From: Gnetum montanum
Lineage: Eukaryota > Streptophyta > Gnetopsida > Gnetales > Gnetaceae
Length of the DNA stretch: 64,000 nt
Reading direction: 5' to 3'
Assembly: GCA_015680685.1 (NCBI GenBank)
Contig: MNCI01022125.1
Coordinates: 921,927-985,926 of the forward strand
Position numbers and translations under genes: made by a program. The notes beneath the pieces were generated by a model. It ran no database searches and was not told the DNA's origin. It worked only from the letters and a program-made list of their open reading frames with translations. Below are positions 36,519-47,490 of this stretch, piece by piece (positions within the stretch are counted from its first letter, which is position 1; each line of letters opens with the position of its first letter).

Positions 36519-37130
36519 TGGCAACACTCACACAAGAATCTATTCAAGATTCTTAAGGACACAGTTTTGACTAGCTTGTTAGGCACATTTCTCAAACAAC
36601 TAGATCTAGAATTTGGGTTGAATATGCAAAACCAAGGTTTGGCGATAATCTGTATTGCAGAATCAAATTCAAGACCCATATTGAATTTTAATGCTTATAT
36701 TTCTCTGCATCCCAAAACATGTTTAACTATCCTAGATTCAAACCTAGCATGTTTCATGTTTATCAAATTGAAATTAATCTGTGGATCTTGTCAAATAATA
36801 TCTTCTAGAATTGGTGGCGTCAATATGGTCATACACCTAGCCATTATCCTAAAAGCTACCCTCAAAGACCCTATGATCATAGAAATGAAGTCCTTGAAAA
36901 CTTCAATGAAGTCTATGGAGAAATTATTTATTTTATGGTGATCTTGAGGCTAGGTCATTCCACATTAAATGATTCAGAAGACTTCCATGATATTTGCTTA
37001 CCTCCTGCATCTTTAGACATTTGGATTGGAATGTGCCATATAGATCATCTTTCTATCATGAGATCTACATGTCCAACCAACATGATTTTGAATTTCTTGA
37101 ATGTCAATATCATTATGGACCAAGGTCTTT
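36519..37130 (+). pseudogene. Possible pararetrovirus ORF downstream of RNase H
   Basis: About 90 bases after the RNase H part a new frame starts MATLTQESIQDS (36519) and reads with a few stops through WVEYAKPRFGDNLYC, FNYPRFKPSMFHVY, NWWRQYGHTPSHYP and LENFNEVYGEIIYFM to ~36945. Long coherent runs rich in Trp and Tyr are unlike the AT-rich background. A separate 3' ORF (transactivator-like or unknown) is found in several caulimovirid genera; I cannot match it to a named protein. It could also be unrelated. Confidence 0.4.
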
Positions 37131-37886
37131 AGATCCCACACAAACAGAAGGCTAGATTGCCTATATGAGGTCTCATAGTGGATGAGAGATGCAGACACAT
37201 CTTGCTAGAGCACAAAAATCTCCAATCCAAAGAAGGGTGTGGGATTCCCCATCACCAAATGATAAAGTGAGATCCCATGGTACCTATGATTCTCTAGGAG
37301 ATGCTTGAAATCATAGTGTTGTCCAATATTATAGGTTATTGTTGTACTAAAAGTAAGTCTACAATGCCATGATAAGGTATAGTACAACCTTATCTTTATG
37401 AGTGTGTAATGAGTTGTCATCCATTAGTCTAGTGCTTTGTGAGTTCAATGGCACTGAGTCGAAGTCTCTAGAGGTAGTACCCTTTAGTACAAATATGTAT
37501 CTCAGCATTGCTAAGAGGCATCAACAAAGAGAAATCCTAAGTGTTCCTCACTACGCCTTAGAAGCATTCCTCTACCAAGCATCCCTTAACTACTTCATGC
37601 TTGTAAGCTTGGTTCTTAAATGAGTGGAAATAACTATTAAGCTTGAAGCTTTTTGCTTATATCTACTTTTTTCTAAGCTCCCACATCTGAATATCTTTGT
37701 GTTAAGGTGTCAAAATGAATTAAGAGCAAATAACCTTAATCTTGCGATGTCATGCATCTCGTAGGATATTGTAATTACGACAACATCTATGAGTTGCATA
37801 TGTTTGCAATTAATTCCTTGTTTACTATAAGTCGCATGACGTTGGCATTAATAGAAACTTGATCTCAATAGTGAGAGCCCTTGCGG

Positions 37887-38066
37887 CTCGCATTTTTGTT
37901 TTGAAATATGGTTCATAGTATATCATGCAATTCACACTAGAAATTAAAAAATTTAAGTTGCAAAAATTACTACCTCTTGCATTTTTGCGTTGAACTGTGG
38001 TTCCCAGTATATCATGCGATATGCACTGGAAATTGAAAATTGTGAGTCGCATAAATTACTACACCT
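37887..38066. repeat. 89-bp tandem duplication, 2 diverged copies
   Basis: CATTTTTG...GGTTC(A/C)(T/C)AGTATATCATGC...CACTA/GGAAATTGAAA...AAATTACTAC begins at 37891 and again at 37980, a period of 89 bases. Copies differ by many substitutions. Confidence 0.8.
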
Positions 38067-39637
38067 CATATTTTAGTATTTAAAACTATGAGGTGGATGC
38101 GATCTGTAGTTGGTCACATCATGCAAAAATGTCAGAAAATAAAAATAGGGTTGTTGCCAAGAAAATAACACATTTCGATCGTTTATTTCCCTGCAAGAAA
38201 TTGTAGAAGAGGAGAGTGCACCAAGAATGACAGCACCATTGCCATCGGTGACAGTAGACAATAGAATTTGTCAGCACTAATAGCAATGACAAGCAGGGTA
38301 TGTATATTTGCGTCCTTTTTTGGCAATGTTGTTTTTGTTATCACGTCGTAACATTTTCTGCAATGGATTATGAAGAAAAATTTTGAATTTTTGAATTTTA
38401 TTAGAGCACATTGGTGCAACTATGTTCCGTTTGTTACCAGAGGCTTTACGCATATAATTTTTCTTATGTATTTGGTGCAACTCTGTTCCGTTTCTGCAAC
38501 TTGTTCTTGTTTTGGGTTCCAAGGGTAATGAACTTCTAGTTTTCACTAAATGACGTTATTTCACATTTTCATTAAACTAAAAGATGCCATTGGAGTTTGA
38601 AGCCCTTTTTTCCAAAAATTACAGTAAATATTTTGATTTATTTACACAAAACTAGCAATGCCTTTGAGCTAACATTAAACTTGATTGACGGCATGAAACT
38701 AGATTTACTACAATGACATTAATTAAAGTTCATTTTGAATCATAACTTTGTAATCATATTTATTAATTACATGCCACAAGTTCATTATAAAAAATGAGTT
38801 ATGAGTGCAAGGTGCTTTGGAGTATTTGAAGAATAAGACATATTCTATTTGATACTTTTGAAAATAAAAAGATTAGGTAATGCGTAAGATTAGGCTAAAA
38901 TATGCATCTCATCTTACTACTATTGCAATTCTTTAAAGTATACAAGTGAAAGGCCTAAAAAATAGAAATTTATTTTTGTATCTTGTAGTGAGATTCATAC
39001 TTATAATTTATCAAAATAGATGTCTCATTAAGGGCTTATCTTCGATGTTAATGGAAGCCTAATAAAAAACACCCTTAGGTTGGGCAAGAGCATTCTATGC
39101 CATGAAATCCCAAATAAAATACAAGAGAAAATAGATTTTATTAGAAGTTCAAATATAACTTGAGTTTTAAAATTTCAAACAAAAGATAGCAAAAGTAGAA
39201 TTTTTTAGAAGTGCAAATATAACCTAAGTTTTCAACTTAGTTTGTGTATGTGTGAATATGGATATTAGTATTATATAATAAAATAGCAAGTTTTTAAAAT
39301 AGAGAATTATGTCATTAATGCATTCAACAAATTCTTACATCATGTTAAAAGAAATTGGTATGCATGACTTAGATGTTAATAGGTTAGTGAATGTTAAAAA
39401 CAATTGTTATGTATGGTTAAGATACTAGTAGGTTAGAGCATATTTTACTAGAAGGATAAGAAGTTACTAGTTTCTCTTAGAAAGTTGAGTTTGAGTGTAG
39501 GCATAGTTATGCTTTTGTTCATTTACCAATTATTTTTGTGAGCATTAAACATATGATAATGATACATAAGCATACATTTCATTGGAGATTTATTGTTTAT
39601 AACAATGTCCAAGGATCTACTATGTTCTTGCTAAGTG

Positions 39638-39784
39638 ATGTATCAAAGGGTTAAGGTAATGGTTAGGTTGATAACTTTGATATAATTCTTTTATATAAAT
39701 AATAATTTCCAAGAATTAAGTGTGTTTTCACTAAAGTTATGCATCAAAGGGTTAAGGTAATGGCTAGGCTGATAGCTTTGATAG
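39638..39784. repeat. Direct repeat of ~46 bp, spacing 101
   Basis: ATG(T/C)ATCAAAGGGTTAAGGTAATGG(T/C)TAGG(T/C)TGATA(A/G)CTTTGATA occurs at 39638-39683 and 39739-39784 with a handful of transitions between them. The intervening 55 bases are also weakly similar to the flank, so the ancestral unit may have been ~101 bp. Confidence 0.8.
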
Positions 39785-39849
39785 ATAATGTTTTTTAGAT
39801 GATTTTTAAGGTTTTTAATTTTTAATGTTATGTATTTTGTCTTCACAGA

Positions 39850-41110
39850 GAGATAGTTCATAGGCAAACATTTGAAGAAGTCCAGTAGATTACAAGGGCA
39901 AGAGGTAAGGAGGCAAACACAAGGTTAAAAAAATCTTGGATCCCAAGCTATTGCACAAGATGCTCAAAGAGAGTAAGACAAGTATTGTCGGGCTCAAGAG
40001 CAGAAAGCACGAGAGGAACGTCTATGTCAAGAGGCTTAGTTCAAATCTTCCTTGATATGAATTCCTAAGGACTTCAATGCATTGATCTAGTTGGTATGAC
40101 TAGAGATGCATGCCAAGCTAATTCAACATTGCCTTGGCTTCATGATGAGTGATGAGATCGATTATTATGAAGAGGAGGCACATCACTTTTATGTGTTGCA
40201 TGTTTGAGGTGTAGCGTCATTTGTGGTTGTTTGCATAGGTGATTCTAGATTTTCATTGACAAAGAAGATCCTAGGGAAAGCACTTCAAATGGCCATTGGT
40301 ACATGCAAAGAAATTTTTACTACTACATATTTAGATAAAAAAACATAATTGCTTGCCATGGTTCTTGAGGTGGAGTCAAATGAAACTGGTTGGCCTTACA
40401 AGAACTTCACCCCCAAAATGGAGAGTTCTTATGAGGGCTATCCACACCAATCTCCTTGTTGTCACTCAGCACACACACATGATGTCTTTTCCATTGATGG
40501 TCCTACTTGATTTAAAGGGATACTATTCATTAAACTACCCATACATTTTACTCAAGAGGATGCAAATCCTTAGGGATGCATCAACAATTCCATTTCCTTT
40601 AGTCACATCTGCTTTTTTCAGATGTTGGCAGATTCCACCTCCTAATCATGATGCAAAGGAGGTGTGGGTGATCAATGAGGACCAATTTCCTCATTTGGTA
40701 TGTGCATTATATACTCAATGGTTCCTTAAGCCTTGTTTTAATGATTTGGTATGACTCCCTAATCCTCCAATGCCATGCAATGATAACAAGGCTAGATGGG
40801 ATGAGTACTATGGTGAAGGTGATTAATGTCATGCTATTCATGTTCATCCACAATAGCAGTTAAGGGTATTACGTAGAGACATTGGTTTAGGGGAGCTGGG
40901 GGAGGACATTCCTGATCCTGAGTTAATGGGCATGGCCACATTAGAATCTATAGCAAAGACAAGACCATTAGATATGGCTTAGATGGTAGATAGCCCTGCT
41001 AAGTAGGTTGATGACATAATGATTGAGGATGATTTCATTGCACTAGAACTTTAGAAGCAATGGAGGAAGATACCCATGTAGAGAACATTGAATAGATTCA
41101 TTGTTGACTT
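39850..41110 (+). pseudogene. Decayed coding region, unrecognised protein
   Basis: Higher GC and long coherent translations mark an old coding region. 39900-40040 is Gln/Glu/Arg-rich, probably coiled-coil (QDAQRE, AQEQKAREERL). In one frame, 40272-40645 reads about 125 codons with three stops, including LGKALQMAIGTCKEIF, NETGWPYKNFTPKMESSYEG and HTHDVFSIDGP. An overlapping frame at 40353-40754 is open for 133 codons; I judge it less likely at its start but possible at its end (KEVWVINEDQFPHL). 40880-41080 is acidic. I do not recognise the family. It could be the extra ORF of another retroelement or a host-gene relic. Confidence 0.4.
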
Positions 41111-41546
41111 GTTTTTTGTTTCTTTTGAAAATCATGTACATTGTTATGATTTTTGATAAAACTGATAAAGTCTTTCTTGACTCTTTATCCTGCTTTTTTG
41201 TCATTTAATGCATCATTTTTGTATAGAACAATCTGATACGAGGTAATTAAAGTTGAAGATTTCAACCATTTCTACATTGCCTAATATTCATTTTTTCTAT
41301 TAGAATCATTCTAAAGATGTCAAATTACTTTATTATAACTAAGTAATAGATTGTTCATATTCCTTATTTCTAAAGTTGGAAGAATAATTTGCAATCCAAG
41401 TTGATAATATGTGTTGTCTACATTTATTGAACATTGACTTTGAACATACTACAATAGCCTGCAACTCCATGACCTTGTTGTGTAGTTTTCTCTAAAGTCA
41501 TGTGGTTCATAGTTTCTCACAACTAGATATGTCCAATAATCTAACA
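41111..41546. other. AT-rich spacer, nothing recognised
   Basis: No repeat or coding trace seen. It ends at the left target-site copy CACAT (41547-41551) of solo LTR 2. Confidence 0.35.
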
Positions 41547-41551
41547 CACAT

Positions 41552-42281
41552 TGATGAGTGGCAAGGTACCCCTACACTCAACCATACGAATACGAGCGTG
41601 CACGTGCGATCCGGTCGAACTCCGCAGACTAAATGCCTTAACGCCACAAGAAACACTTGGGGTTAATCGTTCGTTGTCTTCCCAGGCTTGCTTGTAAGTG
41701 TCACGGTGTATGGTTAAGCAAGTCTGAGGTATGTGATTTTTTTTGGTATTTTCAACTTATCTTCTATGCTATCAGGGGAAAGGGTTGAGAAACTAAGCTA
41801 ACTCTAACTANNNNNNNNNNNNNNNNNNNNNNNNNNNNNNNNNNNNNNNNNNNNNNNNNNNNNNNNNNNNNNNNNNNNNNNNNNNNNNNNNNNNNNNNNN
41901 NNNNNNNNNNNNNNNNNNNNNNNNNNNNNNNNNNNNNNNNNNNNNNNNNNNNNNNNNNNNNNNNNNNNNNNNNNNNNNNNNNNNNNNNNNNNNNNNNNNN
42001 NNNNNNNNNNNNNNNNNNNNNNNNNNNNNNNNNNNNNNNNNNNNNNNNNNNNNNNNNNNNNNNNNNNNNNNNNNNNNNNNNNNNNNNNNNNNNNNNNNNN
42101 NNCGTTCACTCTAGGACTCCTACTGCGGGCACATGGGGAAAAATTCTAACTCTGGAGTGATCAATCTGCCAGAGCTTCGCTACACTAGCCAGGATTGGGA
42201 AATGAAGGGAGTGCCGCCTCTTATTTATAGATATGGCGGTGGGACGCGATATCGCGGCCCAGTGCAAGTCGCGACTCATCA
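41552..42281 (-). mobile_element. Solo LTR 2 with perfect 5-bp TSD
   Basis: Begins TGATGAGTGGCAAGGTACCCC and ends GCGACTCATCA, flanked by CACAT at 41547-41551 and 42282-42286. TATAAATA on the minus strand (42222-42229) and the family 3' end at the left (GGTACCCCTACACTCAACCATA) show minus orientation. It contains a 292-base N gap, so the true length is uncertain. The right end matches the LTR fragment at 1-80, including the GATATCGCGGCC block. No internal domain is present. Confidence 0.9.
41811..42102. other. Assembly gap (292 N)
   Basis: Run of N inside solo LTR 2. The true size is unknown. The 101-residue all-X open frame that crosses it is meaningless. Confidence 0.99.
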
Positions 42282-42286
42282 CACAT

Positions 42287-43982
42287 GATACTTTCATTAT
42301 TTTATTCTACTGAGAAAGCATCAAAATCATGCAAATTGCAAATGCTCGCACTGTCAAAAATTTGTTTTTGTTAGTAATTGCGACTATATGTGTAACAAAA
42401 TGATCACACTATTAACTATGGCTCATTGTTTGGAATTGTGACATTGATACCATGCGCATTGCATATACTCACATTGTCAAAATTGGCTTGCTATTGTGAA
42501 CTATGATGTCACGCAAGATGCATGACATCACAATATGTTTGAATTACTCATCTCACCTATCTATGCCTCACATGACCTCACACTAGTAAAAATAGGTCAC
42601 TATTACGAAGTTCAATGACATGTGAATTACATTTAAGTAGCATTAAGACATTACTCTATGAGTCATGAGACCTCGCATTGAAATAATTTACCACTGCATG
42701 TGCATGTGAGTGGCACTAGTTTCATAATCCACAACAATTTTGCAACTCATAGAAAATTGCACAATGTAGTTGAAAACTTGTGATGACATGTGCATCACAT
42801 TCTTCTAACATTTTCCAATTATTATCTTACTGTGAGCAACAACCGTTCATGTTGATTCATAGCCAAACTACATACTCAGTTTTAACATACTGCGAGAAAT
42901 TGCTAATTGCATGTACTCACATGTTCTTCACTGATAATGGATTGTGATACACATAGATTCATAGTTAATCATCAAAGGTTATATGATAGAGTACAAAATT
43001 GATTAACACTTTATAATTAAGCAACTTACAAAAAGGAGCATATGAAACACATATTTTGTAGAGATATTATGCAAACTTGTTTGTTTGATGGGAATGATAT
43101 TTTGAATACATATTGAACCTTAAATTTTATAGATTCCATTTTTAGATTTTGAAAAATAAAATCACTATATGAAACAAAGAAATAACATATATATTTCCAA
43201 TTGAAAACTATGAAATAAATATATAGTTATCCCATGTAATAAAAATTTGCCCTTCATTGAAGATGGCAAGTTGGCATTTTCATCATTGTATTTAATTTAC
43301 ATTAGAAACTAGAAAAGGACCATGCTTAGTACAATCCTTAGTTATAAGATGCTACACACATATTTTTGTCAATGGTTGCTCAAGAATTGAACTAAGAATT
43401 TCTCGTATCATGGTATTTCAATACATAGAAACAAACTCATTGTTCAAATTTATGTCTTTTTCAAATAGTAAATAATGCATGTACATTATTGTATACATGC
43501 CACAATCGTATCCATTTTCTTGAGTAGGAATACCTTATGTAGCCACTATACTCCATTTTGAAGGTAACTTCTTTCGTTTTCCCTTCACCTCTCACCCATT
43601 GAAGAATCACCTTTCAATAAAAATTTAACAAATCTTAACATTAACTTTTGAACAATAGCTACATGTTGAGAAGAAGGTAAGAAATCATACACACACAATT
43701 TTTTTTATCAATGTGTCTACAACCACAAGCACCCAATGCCTGCCAGCATTGAATGGAATGCAAAATAATGGCTCACAATTTAATAAATTCATCCTAGTAA
43801 ATTTTGTAAACCTCTTCAATAAAATCCTTCTCTACCACAAACACATCAAGCTCTTCTTCAACCAATGTATTACTTTCAACATTGATGACATGTCTTTATG
43901 AGGGTTTCTTTGCTTTATGTGTCAATAGGTTATTTTGTCTTTATTTCATCTAACTCTCAAGGAACTTTGCAAATGCTTGAAA
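42287..43982. other. Spacer with degenerate TCACATTG/GCATGACATCA-type repeats
   Basis: 42331-42366 (ATGCAAATTGCAAATGCTCG, then CACTGTCAAAAATT) recurs at 42450-42486 with changes (period ~119) and partly at 42906-42930. TGACATCAC/GTGATG words are frequent to ~42960. The rest is AT-rich. No coding trace was found. Confidence 0.45.
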
Positions 43983-43987
43983 CATAG

Positions 43988-44805
43988 TGAGGAGCAAAAA
44001 GTAGTTCTTACACCCAACCATACGAATCACAAGCATTACACTAGAGATCTAGTTGAACTCCATTAACTTTAGCCCTCTAAATGCCAATAGCAAAAATAGT
44101 GACCTAAGGACGTGATCGTTGTCTTCTTGACTTCACTTATTTAGGTGCAAGTGTATGGTTAAGTGTACACCAAGGCACATGATTTTCATTAATTTTATAT
44201 TTTATTTGATTATCCTAAGTGTGAAACAAAGTAATTAATTATGTATTAATCTAAGTAAATGTCTAATGCCTTAGTCTACTTCCTAACATAAGTATCTAGG
44301 TTCATCTTCCATACATATCCTAAACTTGTTATGATGCTACTAGGTTACCAAGTGTTAAATAACTAGGCATCCCAAGCAATAACATTTTTGGGATTACCAA
44401 GCATTAACGGTATGCTTAAGGTGGTCGTACTTATGTGTATTACTTAAGCATATTAATTAATTAAGAACATGAATGTAAAGTGCATGAAAGTAAATATTAA
44501 TATATTCTAAGTACTACAAAAAAATTCAAGAATCTCATCTTTATTACCATCACATCAAGGTGTCTAGGTACATTCATGCTCGAATAAGGATTCATAAAAT
44601 CCTTAAAGTCTTATTGTGGGCACTTAGAAAATATTCTAATTCTTACTAGAAACAATTGTAAGAACTTCATTATGCTACTGACTCAATGGTACTATAAATG
44701 CAGTGTGTATGCACATTTATATAGGTATAGACAAACACTAGATCAACACTTCAACCCATGTGTTGACACATGCCTACTGACATAGCCCAACTTTGAGATT
44801 CATCA
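43988..44805 (-). repeat. 3' LTR of element B (818 bp)
   Basis: On the plus strand it runs TGAGGAGCAAAAAGTAG to TTGAGATTCATCA. It aligns with 57208-57911 along its length until the latter stops. A minus-strand TATATAAAT lies at 44715-44723, oriented for transcription to the left. Confidence 0.85.
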
Positions 44806-44815
44806 TACCCCCACA
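44806..44815 (-). other. Polypurine tract of element B
   Basis: Minus-strand GTGGGGGTA directly abuts the LTR start TGATGAATC, as in element A (ATGGGGGTA then TGATGAG). Confidence 0.75.
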
Positions 44816-45089
44816 ACTGAGTGAAAACTCGTCCTTGATTGAACAAAAGTAGGATCGAGCTTCTTACAAAATTGGAAAGGTATGGAACCACACACTAATT
44901 GACTTACTGATTGATTCTAAATGCCCAATTGTCTAGATTTACAATGATTACAAAAATAGGTGTTTAGGAGAACAAAATTGAACACCCATATAAAACTGAA
45001 CAACTAGAAATCCTTTAATGGTTAAAGACAAAGACAAGATCAAATAGTGCTAGGATGTGGAGGCTCCTAGGATGCTAATGAATCTTTTC

Positions 45090-47490
45090 TAGCCTCTAAT
45101 GCTCATGGTGGTGGCAGTTGAGGTTGAAGTAGTGGTTGTGTTTGTCCTACTACAGCTACTACAGTGGAAGGTGAAAGGCATCCAACAATGCCTTCATCTT
45201 TTCCTCCTTGCTCCATGGATTGTACATAGTCCACATGGCATCACGAATGTGGGCTGGTATGGGGACATTCCAAAAATAGGGCATTGCAGGGAATAATTCC
45301 TTGACATTGAAAAACCAAGCTGTGAATTATTTTTATTCAACATCAGATGTCCTAACAAGATTCTACAATTCTTGGTAGTCGTTCATCCTTTTTGCCAAGT
45401 TTTTAGCAACTGATCGTTGGTCTATAAATTGACTCCTGAGAACTTTAAGCACTACATTAGCTATTTCCATGTGCTTATGATGCTTTAACTCATTCTCATA
45501 GAGGAGGTATGAGCTAGCCATCTATTTCTCCAACTCTAAGCATGATCTTCCTACTGTTAGAAATACCAAGTTTACATAATGTAGGTTGGAAAGCTTCATA
45601 TATTTCATCATTTCTTTAATTTGTAACTCCTTTAGGTAGATTTCTACTTTGTTGTAGACATTCAATCCATCAAAGATTGGTTGCCATACATCGCCTCTTT
45701 GTTGGAGTTGCTGAGGATCTCATTCATTTTTACCTCCGCATTCTCAGCCTCTTTGAGTTTATTCTAAACCTATAAGAAAGCTTCATCTCTTATAATTTCT
45801 TGGCTATGAATGGCAAGATTGGCAAAGTAGGCTCTTAATTCCACAACTTTAGTAGCCAACCATTGATTTTTAGTTCTAGCTACCTTAGGTTGGACATTTG
45901 CCATGATGAGCTTGTCCTTGGTCTCTAGTAACTCTAACTAGGTAGCAATGATGTTTTCTAGGAGATCGAAGATCTCCGAAAGTGGTTGTCCAATTTCTAC
46001 TAATTGGTCCAACACCTCCTTGTATTGGGTTGCACTTAGATTCTAGCTACATATTCTTGCAGACTCCTACATGTCTCTATGTGCAACAATTTCTAGCATG
46101 AAAGCCACAAAAGTATTCAAGGATTCTGTTATACAATCAATCATCACCTCTAGCATTGTATCCTACCCATGGTGATACATCACCAGAACAGTTATCCCCT
46201 TGCCCTCCTCTAGGCACACCAAGAAAGTGGTGGCATTTCTAGAGATCTTTAGGAATTGTTGTTGTTTAGGGATGGACGTCATCACATCTCAGATGCTTAG
46301 ATTCAATCTTATGGATGCCTACATTTTTTGTGCAAAAATAGCGATGTAGTCTCCTCTAGGTAGCTGATGGTATAGGTGACTTCATTGAGGTAACTCAATG
46401 TCTGTCAATAGACTGAAGGTTCCCCACCACTTGGTCCTTCCTACAAGAGTTTCTTATAGAGCTTGTGTATGTGCTCAATTGTAGCATGATCCTTCGACAT
46501 TGTTTATTGAGTAGGTGGTAGTGGTGGTGGCTGCTCCTCTTCAAGAAATTTAACAAGCACTTTATCTTTCAACATCTCTTACCAAGATGTGGTAGGAGCA
46601 TGACAAATCATGTCATTGACATAACAGGTGATCTCTCCCATTCTACAAATTTTTCTAATGATGCAAGGGAAGGGGAGTGTCTTCCTCCCATGTTCATTCT
46701 CTTTAAATATTTTCTCCATCTCTAGGAAGATAAGTTGTGGGAGGTTGATTGGAAAGTTTTCACTTATAATGACAGATGCATGGGCAGAGAAGGTGGTGAT
46801 CTTACTTGGCCTCACCGTTGGGATTAGATGGTAGGCTATAGTCTTGAAATAAACTCTCTCTACCTTAGTAAGTACACTGTACTCCTTAAGATCCACTCCA
46901 TAGTACTATTGAACCCATTCCTTTTTGACATTTGGGTCCACCTGCATGGAAATATCTACCAAAGGTACCCCATTGTTAGGTAACCTGAGGACCTCTACAA
47001 TGGCCTCGACCAAATAGAACATGATAATGTCCTTGATCTTCACCATGGCATCTGCTTGCCTATTATTCTAGAATAGGTAAATCTCTTCCATGTACCACTT
47101 CCTAATGGAAGTGAGGATAGGCTACATGGAAGATCCTTGCAATTGAGTCATCACCTCTTCTGGTGTCATGTTCAAGAAGGAACCAAAGTTAAGTTCTTGA
47201 AGAACCTCACTTTGGACCTCCTTAGAATGAGTTTATCTTAAGCAAGCCTTGGTCAAGGTGACCTCCAATTTTGGTCTAGCCCCTAGCATCTCATCTTACC
47301 TAGACTAGTTTGTTTCTGTTGTGGGAATTTGATGGACCGATTCCACTTCGAGCTTCTCCCAAAGAGGTCCTGTGGCATGCATTTCTGCTTCTTCCTTTTG
47401 GGGCTATTGTAGCTACTCATCCCTTCCCCCTCGTGGCTGCTTCTCTTATGTTCTAGATGGTTCTCCTTCTGATATTCTCTTTGGCACCAT
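45090..47490 (-). pseudogene. Element B ORF-X: sense ORF downstream of integrase
   Basis: The minus-strand start at 47490 reads MVPKRISEGEPS, closely matching the element A ORF at 28544. Conserved blocks follow: KWYMEEIYLF, PNNGVPLVDI, and an open stretch at 46896-46579 (105 codons) with KVERVYFKTIAYHLIPT, ASVIISENFPINLPQLIF and HGRKTLPFPCIIRKIC, reminiscent of the 'plant transposon protein' domains seen in large gypsy elements. The C-terminal half (46500-45350) is Gln/Glu/Lys-rich, likely coiled-coil. The end motif LFPAMPYFWNVPIPAHIRD lies at 45300-45241. Length is about 800 codons if intact. It sits where retroviral env would be, but no membrane segment was recognised. Function unknown. Confidence 0.6.

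Larger units (their letters stand above)
37131..39849. other. Spacer with small tandem duplications, no gene recognised
   Basis: No coherent coding trace. 37730-38130 is rich in GCATGA/TCATGC words and contains an 89-bp tandem duplication; a similar style appears at 42300-42960. 39638-39784 contains a further short duplication. Otherwise AT-rich. Confidence 0.4.

Noticed and set aside
41804-42109. 101-residue minus-strand open frame made of X
   Set aside because: It spans the N gap and contains no sequence information.
47461-47490. ORF-X of element B as a retroviral envelope
   Set aside because: Only its position is env-like; no signal peptide, transmembrane segment or furin-type site could be recognised.
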